A stretch of 64,000 nt of DNA from Glandiceps talaboti (GCF_964340395.1 NC_135554.1:2316501-2380500), one strand, 5' to 3'; positions 1-14,021 are shown, counted from the first letter of the stretch. Translations and numbers: made by a program. Notes: a model not told the origin generated them from the sequence alone.

Positions 1-1856
<1,856 letters not shown>

Positions 1857-2075
1857 TTTTAGCACAACTGAACAGATAAGGTTCAGTAGTGCTATAGGCA
1901 TCGCTAAGTGTCTGTCTGTGTGTGTGTGTGTGTTTGATATTTGGTGGTCATGTTACTTTGGGTGTCTAGTTGGGAAATTGTTCAAATGAAAATGATCACA
2001 TCAGAGATGTGCATTTTGGGTCAAAAAATGTGATTTTTGGTCATCTTACCAGTAGTTACTGAGAAAGATAGTGAT
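1857..2075 (+). mobile_element. Family B non-autonomous element, 5' part (copy B1)
   Basis: Begins TTTTAGCACAACTGAAC and folds immediately: AGCAC and ACTGAAC pair with GTTCAGT and GTGCT (1861-1893). A TGTC/TG-rich run follows, then text shared with other B copies (GATATTTGGTGG, GGGTGTCTAGTTGGGA, AAAAAATGTGATTTTTGG). It stops after about 220 bp, without the 3' end seen at 29765-29795 or 51040-51080. The full family has inverted tips, TAGCACAACTG at the 5' end and CAGTTGTGCTA near the 3' end. No coding capacity. Confidence 0.7.
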
Positions 2076-2630
2076 TCTCAGCTTGGTCGTTAATTATTCA
2101 GGATTACGTTAGGATTACTTTGTTTGATAATAAGTTACACACGGGTACATGTATACACATTACTTACCACTAATAGTTTGCGGCAAACACACAATTTGTT
2201 TGTGAAAGCAGATAATGTGACTGCACTTCTAGCATACTGATAAACCATAGTGGGAGCAATGTTGCTGGGTGTAAAGACCTCATGTGACAAAGCCATAAAG
2301 AGTTCTTGCAGAGATTTTGGAATGAAGTCGCCATACATGCACATGTACCTAACAAGTACAAAAATTGTATTTCATATGGTGTAATTGTCTTTTGAAAGGA
2401 ATGAGTGATAATATTGTTTTCATAGTGTTATGCCATATATAGTATACACACATGTAGTGCCTGTGCTAAAAGGAGAGAATAGTGACATTGCCATGTTATG
2501 TTAATTCTGTATCATGTGTGTTATGTTACAGATAGAATAGTGAAATTGTTCATTTCAGGATGCAAAACAACGGCAATTATAGCGCTCTCTCGCAAAATAT
2601 TTACTGTTGGGAATGGCATACACTAGAGCA
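2076..2630. other. POLR2E intron with a decayed copy of the exon-2 acceptor region
   Basis: Mostly unassigned intron. Bases 2461-2535 resemble the sequence just before the real acceptor at 5685: an AGAGAATAGTGACATTG-like stretch, CATGTTATGTTAATTCTGT, then TGTGTTATGTTACAG. No exon-like sequence follows this pseudo-acceptor. The two copies flank the 69-bp array. Confidence 0.55.
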
Positions 2631-5389
2631 TACTCTGCCATTCCTAACACAGTGTACGTCCCTAGCAAGTTTATTGTCCCGGTAAATGGTGAGGATTATT
2701 ACTCTGCCATTCCTAACACAGTGTACGTCCCTAGCAAGTTTATTGTCCCGGTAAATGGTGGGGATTATTACTCTGCCATTCCTAACACAGTGTACGTCCC
2801 TAGCAAGTTTATTGTCCCGGTAAATGGTGGGGATTATTACTCTGCCATTCCTAACACAGTGTACGTCCCTAACAAGTTTATTGTCCCGGTAAATGGTGGG
2901 GATTATTACTCTGCCATTCCTAACACAGTGTACGTCCCTAACAAGTTTATTGTCCCGGTAAATGGTGGGGATTATTACTCTTCCATTCCTAACACAGTGT
3001 ACGTCCCTAGCAAGTTTATTGTCCCGGTAAATGGTGGGGATTATTACTCTGCCATTCCTAACACAGTGTACGTCCCTAACAAGTTTATTGTCCCGGTAAA
3101 TGGTGGGGATTATTACTCTGCCATTCCTAACACAGTGTACGTCCCTAACAAGTTTATTGTCCCGGTAAATGGTGGGGATTATTACTCTGCCATTCCTAAC
3201 ACAGTGTACGTCCCTAACAAGTTTATTGTCCCGGTAAATGGTGGGGATTATTACTCTGCCATTCCTAACACAGTGTACGTCCCTAACAAGTTTATTGTCC
3301 CGCTAAATGGTGGGGATTATTACTCTGCCATTCCTAACACAGTGTACGTCCCTAACAAGTTTATTGTCCCGGTAAATGGTGGGGATTATTACTCTGCCAT
3401 TCCTAACACAGTGTACGTCCCTAACAAGTTTATTGTCCCGGTAAATGGTGGGGATTATTACTCTGCCATTCCTAACACAGTGTACGTCCCTAACAAGTTT
3501 ATTGTCCCGGTAAATGGTGAGGATTATTACTCTGCCATTCCTAACACAGTGTACGTCCCTAACAAGTTTATTGTCCCGGTAAATGGTGGGGATTATTACT
3601 CTGCCATTCCTAACACAGTGTACGTCCCTAACAAGTTTATTGTCCCGGTAAATGGTGAGGATTATTACTCTGCCATTCCTAACACAGTGTACGTCCCTAA
3701 CAAGTTTATTGTCCCGGTAAATGGTGGGGATTATTACTCTGCCATTCCTAACACAGTGTACGTCCCTAACAAGTTTATTGTCCCGGTAAATGGTGGGGAT
3801 TATTACTCTGCCATTCCTAACACAGTGTACGTCCCTAACAAGTTTATTGTCCCAGTAAATGGTGGGGATTATTACTCTGCCATTCCTAACACAGTGTACG
3901 TCCCTAACAAGTTTATTGTCCCGGTAAATGGTGGGGATTATTACTCTGCCATTCCTAACACAGTGTACGTCCCTAACAAGTTTATTGTCCCAGTAAATGG
4001 TGGGGATTATTACTCTGCCATTCCTAACACAGTGTACGTCCCTAACAAGTTTATTGTCCCAGTAAATGGTGAGGATTATTACTCTGCCATTCCTAACACA
4101 GTGTACGTCCCTAACAAGTTTATTGTCCCAGTAAATGGTGGGGATTATTACTCTGCCATTCCTAACACAGTGTACGTCCCTAACAAGTTTATTGTCCCAG
4201 TAAATGGTGAGGATTATTACTCTGCCATTCCTAACACAGTGTACGTCCCTAACAAGTTTATTGTCCCAGTAAATGGTGGGGATTATTACTCTTCCATTCC
4301 TAACACAGTGTACGTCCCTAACAAGTTTATTGTCCCAGTAAATGGTGGGGATTATTACTCTTCCATTCCTAACACAGTGTACGTCCCTAACAAGTTTATT
4401 GTCCCGGTAAATGGTGGGGATTATTACTCTTCCATTCCTAACACAGTGTACGTCCCTAGCAAGTTTATTGTCCCAGTAAATGGTGGGGATTATTACTCTG
4501 CCATTCCTAACACAGTGTACGTCCCTAACAAGTTTATTGTCCCAGTAAATGGTGGGGATTATTACTCTGCCATTCCTAACACAGTGTACGTCCCTAACAA
4601 GTTTATTGTCCCAGTAAATGGTGGGGATTATTACTCTGCCATTCCTAACACAGTGTACGTCCCTAACAAGTTTATTGTCCCAGTAAATGGTGGGGATTAT
4701 TACTCTGCCATTCCTAACACAGTGTACGTCCCTAACAAGTTTATTGTCCCAGTAAATGGTGGGGATTATTACTCTGCCATTCCTAACACAGTGTACGTCC
4801 CTAACAAGTTTATTGTCCCAGTAAATGGTGGGGATTATTACTCTTCCATTCCTAACACAGTGTACGTCCCTAACAAGTTTATTGTCCCAGTAAATGGTGG
4901 GGATTATTACTCTGCCATTCCTAACACAGTGTACGTCCCTAACAAGTTTATTGTCCCAGTAAATGGTGGGGATTATTACTCTGCCATTCCTAACACAGTG
5001 TACGTCCCTAACAAGTTTATTGTCCCAGTAAATGGTGGGGATTATTACTCTTCCATTCCTAACACAGTGTACGTCCCTAACAAGTTTATTGTCCCAGTAA
5101 ATGGTGGGGATTATTACTCTGCCATTCCTAACACAGTGTACGTCCCTAACAAGTTTATTGTCCCGGTAAATGGTGGGGATTATTACTCTGCCATTCCTAA
5201 CACAGTGTACGTCCCTAACAAGTTTATTGTCCCAGTAAATGGTGGGGATTATTACTCTGCCATTCCTAACACAGTGTACGTCCCTAACAAGTTTATTGTC
5301 CCGGTAAATGGTGAGGATTTTATAATGCCATTCCTAACACAGTGTACGTCCCTAACAAGTTTATTGTCCCGGTAAATGGTGAGGATTTT
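2631..5389. repeat. 69-bp minisatellite, 40 copies, open in one frame
   Basis: Forty near-identical 69-bp units. Because 69 = 3 x 23, one + frame stays open for 922 codons (2607-5375) with a 23-residue repeat containing IPNTVYVP and KFIVPVNGGD. A single-base deletion just before the last unit ends that frame. Unit variants are AGC/AAC (Ser/Asn), GCC/TCC (Ala/Ser), GGG/GAG (Gly/Glu), one GTA/CTA-type Val/Leu change, and the silent CCG/CCA. Most variants change the protein, which argues against selection on it. It lies inside a POLR2E intron with no splice sites tied to it. I treat it as a satellite-like array, not a gene. Confidence 0.93.
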
Positions 5390-5684
5390 ATAATGCTGGT
5401 TAAAGGTTGTGTATTTGTGCTATGAGTGATATGCAGCCAGGAACTTTTAGTTTATGCCTCATTGTCACTTGTCTACAATATAACCCAAATCAGAACTATA
5501 ATATATATAGGAATGTCAATGTGTGGACCTGCATTCCCTACCATTTGCAGTGAGGAACTAGTAGTAATAAAGTGATGACATTTCCCCCATGGGACACAGA
5601 CTGAGAGGGAAGAACAGTGCCCTCGCTGTCAGTTTTGAAAACAACTATTGTCATGTTATGGTAATTCTGTTTGTGTTATGCCAG
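5390..5684. other. POLR2E intron between the array and the next exon
   Basis: Ordinary intron sequence ending in the acceptor TTGTGTTATGCCAG. The last ~75 bp are the intact version of the duplicated acceptor region at 2461-2535. Confidence 0.6.
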
Positions 5685-5766
5685 ATACTGCCAGAAACTA
5701 CAAGAAGAAAATATCACCAGAGCTATAATAGTTGTACAGACAGGCATGACACCATCTGCTAAACAG
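5685..5766 (+). CDS. POLR2E: POLR2E (RPB5) internal exon, about residues 89-116
   Basis: The first base completes the split threonine codon; then 27 codons read [17 protein letters not shown] and [10 protein letters not shown], matching the RPB5 jaw domain. The acceptor ends ATGCCAG at 5684 and the donor is GTGAGT at 5767. The exon is 82 bp and ends on a codon boundary. The residues join the neighbouring exons without gap or overlap relative to the usual 210-residue family length. Confidence 0.97.
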
Positions 5767-6360
5767 GTGAGTAGATTGTATGAGCAATAGTGAAGTAGAG
5801 ATTAAGTAGTGCTGTAATGGTGGTGTGATGTGTATTCCTGTCGTACATGTATATGTCCCACTTGTATAATGATCAATTATTTTTTGGTAATTAGACAATA
5901 TTTTAATGCATGCTTCACATTTCATATGACTTGGTACATACATTGACAAAATACATATATCTAGCATCTTGACAAGGCATGCTTCAAATTTTATGTAATT
6001 TGGTATAGGAACAACAACTGTTATGGAAGGCATTCTATTTATACTTGGATCATTTCGACTCATGGCTGATGTGCATCTTTCTGAAAACAGGAAGTAAATG
6101 TGAATTTTGTATGACAAGTAGGCAGGTAGTAGTGGTTTGATTCCTGTATAGAAACAAACAATACCTGCCAACACTGATGCTTTGAAGAAAGACTGAATTT
6201 CATGCTATAAAGAAGGTTGTTGGTTCAAGGTTGGATTAATTGTCATGACAGTCATTACTTACGAATATTTTAGGAGTGCTGCTAAGTCCTGATTTTAAGC
6301 TGTACTTCAAGTCAGAGTTATATTCTATGTGAGCAGAAAAATTACTTTCAGGTTTATGAG
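5767..6360. other. POLR2E intron, nothing recognised
   Basis: Unassigned intron. A 158-codon frame on the - strand (5698-6174) overlaps the preceding exon antisense and matches no family I know. Confidence 0.55.
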
Positions 6361-6830
6361 ATGTATGTATGTATGTATGTATGTATGTATGTATGTATGT
6401 ATGTATGTATGTATGTATGTATGCATGCATGCATGCATGCATGCATGCATGTATGTATGTATGTATGTATGTATGTATGTATGTATGTATGTATGTATGT
6501 ATGTACCGGTATGTATGTATGTATGTATGTATGTATGTATGTATGTATGTATGTATGTATGTATGTATGTATGTATGTATGTATGTATGTATGTATGTAT
6601 GTATGTATGTATGTATGTATGTATGTATGTATGTATGTATGTATGTATGTATGTATGTATGTATGTATGTATGTATGTATGTATGTATGTATGTATGTAT
6701 GTATGTATGTATGTATGTATGTATGTATGTATGTATGACATTGTATGTATGTATGTATGTATGTATGTGTGTGTGTGTATGTATGTATGTATGTATGTAT
6801 GTATGTATGTTGTATGTATGTGTGTGTGTG
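6361..6830. repeat. (ATGT)n microsatellite, about 470 bp
   Basis: Almost pure tetranucleotide repeat with a short (ATGC)n block at 6420-6449 and one ACCGGT interruption near 6505. The long Cys-Met-Tyr-Val and His-Thr-Tyr-Ile frames on the two strands are translations of the repeat. Confidence 0.98.
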
Positions 6831-8395
6831 TCACTGTGTGTGTGGTGGGTGGATGGGTGTGTATATGTCTGTCTATGGTTGTGCTAGTCTATATTTTGTC
6901 TATAGTATATATGTCATGTGTGTCTATGTATGACTGTCAATGTATGACTGTCTATGTATGACTGTCTATGTATGACTGTGTCTATGTATGACTATGTCTA
7001 TGTATGACTGTCTATGTATGACTATGTCTATGTATGACTATGTCTATGTATGACTGTCTATGTATGACTGTGTCTATGTATGACTGTGTCTATGTATGAC
7101 TATGTCTATGTATGACTGTCTATGTATGACTGTGTCTATGTATGACTATGTCTATGTATGACTGTCTATGTATGACTATGTCTATGTATGACTGTCTATG
7201 TATGACTGTGTCAATGTATGACTATGTCTATGTATGACTGTCTATGTATGACTGTCTATGTATGACTGTCTATGTATGACTGTGCCTACAGAATATATGA
7301 CTGTCTATGTATGACTGTCTATGTACGACTGTGTCTATGTATGACTGTGTCTATGTATGTCTATGTATGACTGTGTCTATGTATGACTATGTATGACTGT
7401 ACGACTGTCTATGTACGACTGTGTCTAAGTATGACTGTCTATGTACGACTGTCTATGTACAACTGTGTCTATGTATGACTGTCTATGTATGACTGTGTCT
7501 ACATGTATGTATGACTATGACTATGTATGACTTTATATGTATGACTATGTCTATGTATTGCTATGTATGAATGTCTATGTATGACGTCTATGCATGACTG
7601 TTTCTATGTATGGCTGTGTCTACATGTATGTATGACTGTATGTATGACTTTCTATGTATGACTATGTATGACTTTCTATGTATGACTGTCTACATGTATG
7701 TATGTGCATGTATGTATGTATGTATGTATGTATGTATGTATGTATGTATGTATGTATGTATGTATGTATGTATGTATGTATGTATGTATGTATGACTGTC
7801 TATGTATGACTCTGTATGACTGTATACATGTATGTATGTATGTATGTATGTATGTATGTATGTATGTATGTATGTATGTATGTATGTATGTATGTATGTA
7901 TGACTGTCTATGTATGACTATGTATGACTGTTTCTATGTATGACTGTGTCTACATGTATGTATGACTGTCTATGTATGACTCTGTATGACTGTATACATG
8001 TATGTATGTATGTATGTATGTATGTATGTATGTATGTATGTATGTATGTATGTATGACTGTCTATGTATGACTATGTATGACTGTTTCTATGTATGACTG
8101 TGTCTACATGTATGTATGACTGTCTATGTATGACTGTATGACTGTATACATGTATGTATGTATGTATGTATGTATGTATGTATGTATGTATGTATGTATG
8201 ACTGTCTATGTATGACTATGTATGACTTTCTATGTATGACTGTCTACATGTATGTAAGACTGTCTATGTATGACTTTATATGTATGACTGTCTATATATG
8301 ATGTCTATGCATGACTTTTGATGTATGACGGTCGATATGATTGTCTACATGTATGTATGACTGTCTATGTATGACTATGTGTCTATTTATGTGTC
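6831..8395. repeat. Compound array of TATGTATGACTGTC-type units with ATGT runs
   Basis: Irregular 14-16-bp units (CTATGTATGACTGT and CTATGTATGACTATGT) run for about 1.5 kb. Four pure (ATGT)n expansions occur, at about 7691-7793, 7829-7900, 7999-8055 and 8149-8199. Three or four larger modules repeat the order TACATGTATGTATGACTGTC, tetranucleotide run, TATGTATGACTATGTATG. The pattern is that of repeated slippage and block duplication. Confidence 0.93.
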
Positions 8396-8517
8396 AGTCT
8401 GTATTTCTGTGACTATGACTGTCTGTCTGTTTAAAGTGGAATATTGTTATCTTGGATGAACAATCAACTCTTGTTGGTTAATATTTCTCATTTCTGTTTT
8501 CAATTTGCAATTTACAG

Positions 8518-8598
8518 TCACTAAGTGATATGGCACCAAAGTACATCCTTGAACAGTTTTTAGAGGCAGAACTTCTTATTAATATTACAGAACATGAG
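8518..8598 (+). CDS. POLR2E: POLR2E (RPB5) internal exon, about residues 117-143
   Basis: Twenty-seven complete codons encode [15 protein letters not shown] and [12 protein letters not shown], the end of the RPB5 jaw domain leading into the C-terminal domain. The acceptor is CAATTTGCAATTTACAG at 8517 and the donor is GTAAGA at 8599. The exon is 81 bp, phase 0 at both ends. It sits between two microsatellites, yet the splice sites are clean. Confidence 0.97.
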
Positions 8599-8618
8599 GT
8601 AAGACAATGTTTTAACTT

Positions 8619-8650
8619 TCAGGTTTTAGAAGCAGAGCTTATTATTAAAG
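8619..8650 (+). pseudogene. Partial duplicate of the preceding POLR2E exon
   Basis: About 20 bp after the exon, CAGGTTTTAGAAGCAGAG then CTTATTATTAA repeats the exon segment CAGTTTTTAGAGGCAGAA then CTTCTTATTAA, with a few substitutions. It would read [10 protein letters not shown] against [11 protein letters not shown] short acceptor-like TTTAACTTTCAG precedes it, but no donor follows and the protein does not need it. It is probably a local tandem duplication that decayed. Confidence 0.55.
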
Positions 8651-8726
8651 GGACGGTCCAATCAAATGACATTGCAATTTCTATTGTTAAAATAAATGTG
8701 TGAGAACTGATTTAAACTATTTTTTC

Positions 8727-8930
<204 letters not shown>

Positions 8931-8932
8931 TA

Positions 8933-9334
8933 AAGGGCAATGTAGCATTCAATACTAACATAGCCATAAAGGGCAATATAGCATTCAATACTAACATAGC
9001 CATAGAAAATCTCAGGGGTGAACAAATCCACTGGTCCTGGGTCCAGGACTAGTGATTTTTTTGGGCGAACCACACAGATTTTACCTTGTCTGGTCCGTTG
9101 GACCAGTACCTTACTGTTAATAACTATGTTAAAAAGTCATCTGAATATACAGATTCATAGGTAAGATTTAATGTTTCACATTAGCAGGACCTGGGACCAC
9201 TAATTCTTTCAGCAGGACCCCTGGATTTTTTAAGGCACTGGTCCGGGGACCACCAGTTATCAAAATGATTTGTTCACCCCTGAATCTGATACGTTGTAAA
9301 GGGCAATGTAGCATTCAATACTAACATAGCCATA
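8933..9334. repeat. 36-bp unit, 3 copies, interrupted by element M
   Basis: Units at 8933-8968, 8969-9004 and 9299-9334 share AAGGGCAATGTAGCATTC followed by AATACTAACATAGCCATA. Element M entered just after the second unit. The third unit is followed by the same GAAAATCTGAT context, which preserves the uninterrupted site. Confidence 0.9.
9013..9282. mobile_element. Element M: 270-bp TIR element with 5-bp target duplication
   Basis: Ends are inverted: CAGGGGTGAACAAATC at the left and GATTTGTTCACCCCTG at the right. Flanks carry AATCT at 9008-9012 and 9283-9287. The homologous site without the element reads GAAAATCTGATT at about 9345, so duplication of AATCT on insertion is directly visible. The interior has GGTCC/GGACC-rich inverted blocks. 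There is no coding capacity, so it is a MITE. The CAG...CTG tips resemble hAT-like elements, but a 5-bp duplication is unlike the usual 8 bp. Confidence 0.88.
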
Positions 9335-10116
9335 GAAAATCTGATTTCCAACAAATCATAGCCATAGCGACTTTGAAAACCATAGATCTTGGAGTACATG
9401 TACACATAAAAATGGACCCTTCCAAGACTTTGCCACGGCCCCCACCCATTCATGAAAAGTAGACTTGCCCACAGTGTTATTAATAGTGTTACATTGCATT
9501 GCGTAGTTTTCTAGGGAAGCCATACTCGATACCCAATCGCTGTAAGATGGGTACAAAAACATTAGATCATTTTCGTTTTGATTAGAATTCAATAATTAGG
9601 AATTAAAATGTAGCATTTTGATCATTTCAGGGACATTTTATTGAGTCTTACCTATGTGGTGTCAGTCAATAACACAAGACAGTATGTGTTTACATGTAAA
9701 AGATCTTTGATCTTAGTCTGCTTCAAATTCACATAGAGTTCCAGTGTCCACATTGCAAGTCATCCATTACATTTGATAATTTAGATTAAAACTACACCTT
9801 TCGAGAAACGTTGAAATTTGTGTAAGATGGCCTAGATAAAACTCGGATGTATTGACAAAAAGATGCAAGTGTTTTTTTCAAAAACAAACACACTGTCAAG
9901 TGTTCTATCACATGTATCCAATGGGGAAACCCAGGTAATGTGACATACGTGTTGCACAATAATATGCATGTAGTAAATGAATGCCAAAACACTCTTATGC
10001 ATGGTGAAACATGTAGTTTTATTATTCATCAATCAGACTAACTAATTTCACTTTTAACTTGGACCAGATGGACTGTGGTTGTTGCAGTGATATATGATAG
10101 TATGTAATGAAATTCG
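9335..10116. other. POLR2E intron, nothing recognised
   Basis: No exon, array or transposon end was identified. Short open frames on the - strand (9356-9592, 9792-10032) show no recognisable domain. Confidence 0.55.
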
Positions 10117-13100
10117 CTTGGTTACAATGTTTATAGGGGTAGACTATACACATAATGTGCTGGGTTACAATGTTTATAGGGGTAGACTGTATACATAATG
10201 TGCTGGGTTACAATGTTTATAGGGGTAGACTGTATACATAATGTGCTGGGTTACTATGTTTACAGGGGTAGACTGTATACATAATGTGCTTGGTTACTAT
10301 GTTTATAGGGGTAGACTGTATACATAATGTGCTGGGTTACAATGTTTATAGGGGTAGACTGTGTACATAATGTGCTGGGTTACAATGTTTATAGGGGTAG
10401 ACTGTATACATAATGTGCTGGGTTACAATGTTTATAGGGGTAGACTATACATAATGTGCTGGGTTACAATGTTTATAGGGGTAGACTGTATACATACTGT
10501 GCTGGGTTACAATGTTTATAGGGGTAGACTGTATACATAATGTGATGGGTTACAATGTTTATAGGGGTAGACTGTATACATACTGTGCTTGGTTACTATG
10601 TTTACAGGGGTAGACTGTATACATAATGTCCTGGGTTATAATGTTTATAGGGGTAGACTGTATACATAATGTCCTGGGTTACAATGTTTACAGGGGTAGA
10701 CTGTGTACATAATGTGCTGGGTTACAATGTTTATAGGGGTAGACTGTGTACATAATGTGCTGGGTTACAATGTTTATAGGGGTAGACTGTGTACATAATG
10801 TGCTGGGTTACAATGTTTATAGGGGTAGACTATACACATAATGTCCTGGGTTACAATGTTTTTAGGGGTAGACTATACACATAATGTGCTGGGTTACAAT
10901 GTTTATAGGGGTAGACTGTATACATACTGTGCTGGGTTACAATGTTTATATGGGTAGACTGTATACATAATGTGCTGGGTTACAATGTTTATAGGGGTAG
11001 ACTATACACATAATGTCCTGGGTTACAATGTTTATAGGGGTAGACTATACACATAATGTCCTGGGTTACAATGTTTATAGGGGTAGACTGTGTACATAAT
11101 GTGCTGGGTTACAATGTTTATAGGGGTAGACTATACACATAATGTGCTGGGTTACAATGTTTATAGGGGTAGACTGTATACATAATGTGCTGGGTTACAA
11201 TGTTTATAGGGGTAGACTGTATACATAATGTGCTGGGTTACAATGTTTATAGGGGTAGACTGTATACATAATGTGCTGGGTTACAATGTTTATAGGGGTA
11301 GACTGTATACATAATGTGCTGGGTTACAATGTTTATAGGGGTAGACTGTATAAATAATGTGCTGGGTTACAATGTTTATAGGGGTAGACTGTATACATAC
11401 TGTGCTGGGTTACAATGTTTACAGGGGTAGACTGTGTACATAATGTGCTGGGTTACAATGTTTATAGGGGTAGACTGTGTACATAATGTGCTGGGTTACA
11501 ATGTTTATAGGGGTAGACTGTATACATAATGTGCTGGGTTACAATGTTTATAGGGGTAGACTGTGTACATAATGTGCTGGGTTACAATGTTTATAGGGGT
11601 AGACTGTGTACATAATGTGCTGGGTTACAATGTTTATAGGGGTAGACTATACACATAATGTCCTGGGTTACAATGTTTATAGGGGTAGACTGTATACATA
11701 ATGTGCTGGGTTACTATGTTTATAGGGGTAGACTGTATACATAATGTGCTGGGTTACAATGTTTATAGGGGTAGACTGTATACATAATGTGCTGGGTTAC
11801 AATGTTTATAGGGGTAGACTGTATACATAATGTGCTTGGTTACTATGTTTATAGGGGTAGACTGTACACATACTGTGCTTGGTTACTATGTTTATAGGGG
11901 TAGACTGTACACATACTGTGCTTGGTTACTATGTTTATAGGGGTAGAATGTACACATACTGTGCTTGGTTACTATGTTTATAGGGGTAGACTGTACACAT
12001 ACTGTGCTTGGTTACAATGTTTATAGGGGTAGACTATATACATAATGTGCTGGGTTACTATGTTTATAGGGGTAGACTGTATACATACTGTGCTTGGTTA
12101 CAATGTTTACAGGGGTAGACTGTGTACATAATGTGCTGGGTTACAATGTTTATAGGGGTAGACTGTACACATACTGTGCTGGGTTACAATGTTTTTAGGG
12201 GTAGACTACACATAATGTGCTGGGTTACAATGTTTATAGGGGTAGACTGTATACATAATGTGCTGGGTTACAATGTTTATAGGGGTAGACTGTGTACATA
12301 ATGTGCTGGGTTACAATGTTTATAGGGGTAGACTGTGTACATAATGTGCTGGGTTACAATGTTTATAGGGGTAGACTATACACATAATGTCCTGGGTTAC
12401 AATGTTTATAGGGGTAGACTGTATACATAATGTGCTGGGTTACTATGTTTATAGGGGTAGACTGTATACATAATGTGCTGGGTTACAATGTTTATAGGGG
12501 TAGACTGTATACATAATGTGCTGGGTTACAATGTTTATAGGGGTAGACTGTATACATAATGTGCTTGGTTACTATGTTTATAGGGGTAGACTGTACACAT
12601 ACTGTGCTTGGTTACTATGTTTATAGGGGTAGACTGTACACATACTGTGCTTGGTTACTATGTTTATAGGGGTAGACTGTACACATACTGTGCTTGGTTA
12701 CTATGTTTATAGGGGTAGACTGTACACATACTGTGCTTGGTTACAATGTTTATAGGGGTAGACTATATACATAATGTGCTGGGTTACTATGTTTATAGGG
12801 GTAGACTGTATACATACTGTGCTTGGTTACAATGTTTACAGGGGTAGACTGTGTACATAATGTGCTGGGTTACAATGTTTATAGGGGTAGACTGTACACA
12901 TACTGTGCTGGGTTACAATGTTTTTAGGGGTAGACTACACATAATGTGCTGGGTTACAATGTTTATAGGGGTAGACTGTATACATAATGTGCTGGGTTAC
13001 AATGTTTATAGGGGTAGACTGTATACATGATGTGCTTGGTTACTATGTTTATAGGGGTAGACTATACACATAATGTCCTGGGTTACAATGTTTATAGGGG

Positions 13101-13450
13101 TAGACTGTATACATAATGTGCTGGGTTACAATGTTTTTAGGGGTAGACTATACACATAATGTCCTGGGTTACAATGTTTATAGGGGTAGACTGTGTACAT
13201 AATGTGCTGGGTTACAATGTTTATAGGGGTAGACTGTGTACATAATGTGCTGGGTTACAATGTTTATAGGGGTAGACTATACACATAATATGCTGGGTTA
13301 CAATGTTTATAGGGGTAGACTGTATACATAATGTGCTGGGTTACAATGTTTATAGGGGTAGACTATACACATAATGTGCTGGGTTACAATGTTTATAGGG
13401 GTAGACTGTATACATAATGTCCTGGGTTACAATGTTTATAGGGGTAGACT
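10117..13450. repeat. 43-bp minisatellite, about 77 copies, with higher-order duplication
   Basis: Units of 43 bp contain GGGTTACAATGTTTATAGGG followed by GTAGACTGTATACATAATGTGCT-type variants. Variants include ACTATG, TTTTTAGG, CCTGGG, and TACACATACTGTGCTTGG. A block of 17 units (one shortened to 41 bp, total 729 bp) at about 11560-12290 is repeated almost exactly at 12290-13020; the distinctive GTAGACTACACA unit occurs at 12201 and again 729 bp later. The array ends about 320 bp before the next POLR2E exon. Confidence 0.96.
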
Positions 13451-13768
13451 TAGGTTCATAATCTATCGATGTATGGATAGTGTAATCCTTATCACTTTCG
13501 TTTTGTTCTCATCACCTGAAGGCTTTGTAAGATTTGACGCACTATCCAATGTGTCTCACAGATTGTATACTTTGTAGATCAGTCTGAAAATATAAAATGG
13601 TTATTCCAATTTGTTATTATCCTCACCCATATATGAAATACATTTGTAATCTAGATACAAATTCATGTACTTCTGTGAAGTGCAGAGATGTTTGTGAGCT
13701 ACAAATTCATGTACTTCTGACTATAGGAGAAGTTGAGTTCTTATTCATATTAATAATCTCTTTTTCAG

Positions 13769-13827
13769 CTGGTCCCAGAACATGTTGTGATGACACCAGA
13801 GGAAAAGGCAGAACTGTTAGCGAGATA
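13769..13827 (+). CDS. POLR2E: POLR2E (RPB5) internal exon, about residues 144-162
   Basis: Nineteen codons, LVPEHVVMTPEEKAELLAR, plus two bases (TA) of a tyrosine codon completed by T in the next exon. This begins the conserved C-terminal assembly domain shared with the archaeal polymerase subunit H. The acceptor is CTCTTTTTCAG at 13768 and the donor is GTATCC at 13828. At 59 bp it is a small exon. The open frame at 13597-13941 that spans it reads through intron on both sides. Confidence 0.96.
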
Positions 13828-14021
13828 GTATCCTTATATAGTATAGTGTGCTGTACAGGTAACATCATGAAATGTTACAAAATACACTCATCAACAGTCC
13901 TGCAATCTGAAGTTTTTTCAGAAAATCATGGACAAATATAACTATTTTGGAATCATGAACCCTGTAATTCAAAGTGACCAAATCTTAGGGAAAAAAGGGA
14001 TAAAAATCTTTTGTAGTTAAC

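Noticed and set aside
2607-5375. 922-residue repetitive protein as a real gene
   Set aside because: The unit is a multiple of three, so an open frame is automatic. Variants are mainly amino-acid changing, the frame breaks at a one-base deletion, and no splice or promoter evidence ties it to a transcript. Kept only as a repeat and a finding.
6329-6961. Cys-Met-Tyr-Val and His-Thr-Tyr-Ile proteins on both strands
   Set aside because: Direct translation of (ATGT)n. The same applies to frames at 7610-7943, 18048-19108 and 41391-41627.
10117-13450. CRISPR-like array
   Set aside because: Units are contiguous with no unique spacers, and the genome is animal. The same holds for every other array here.
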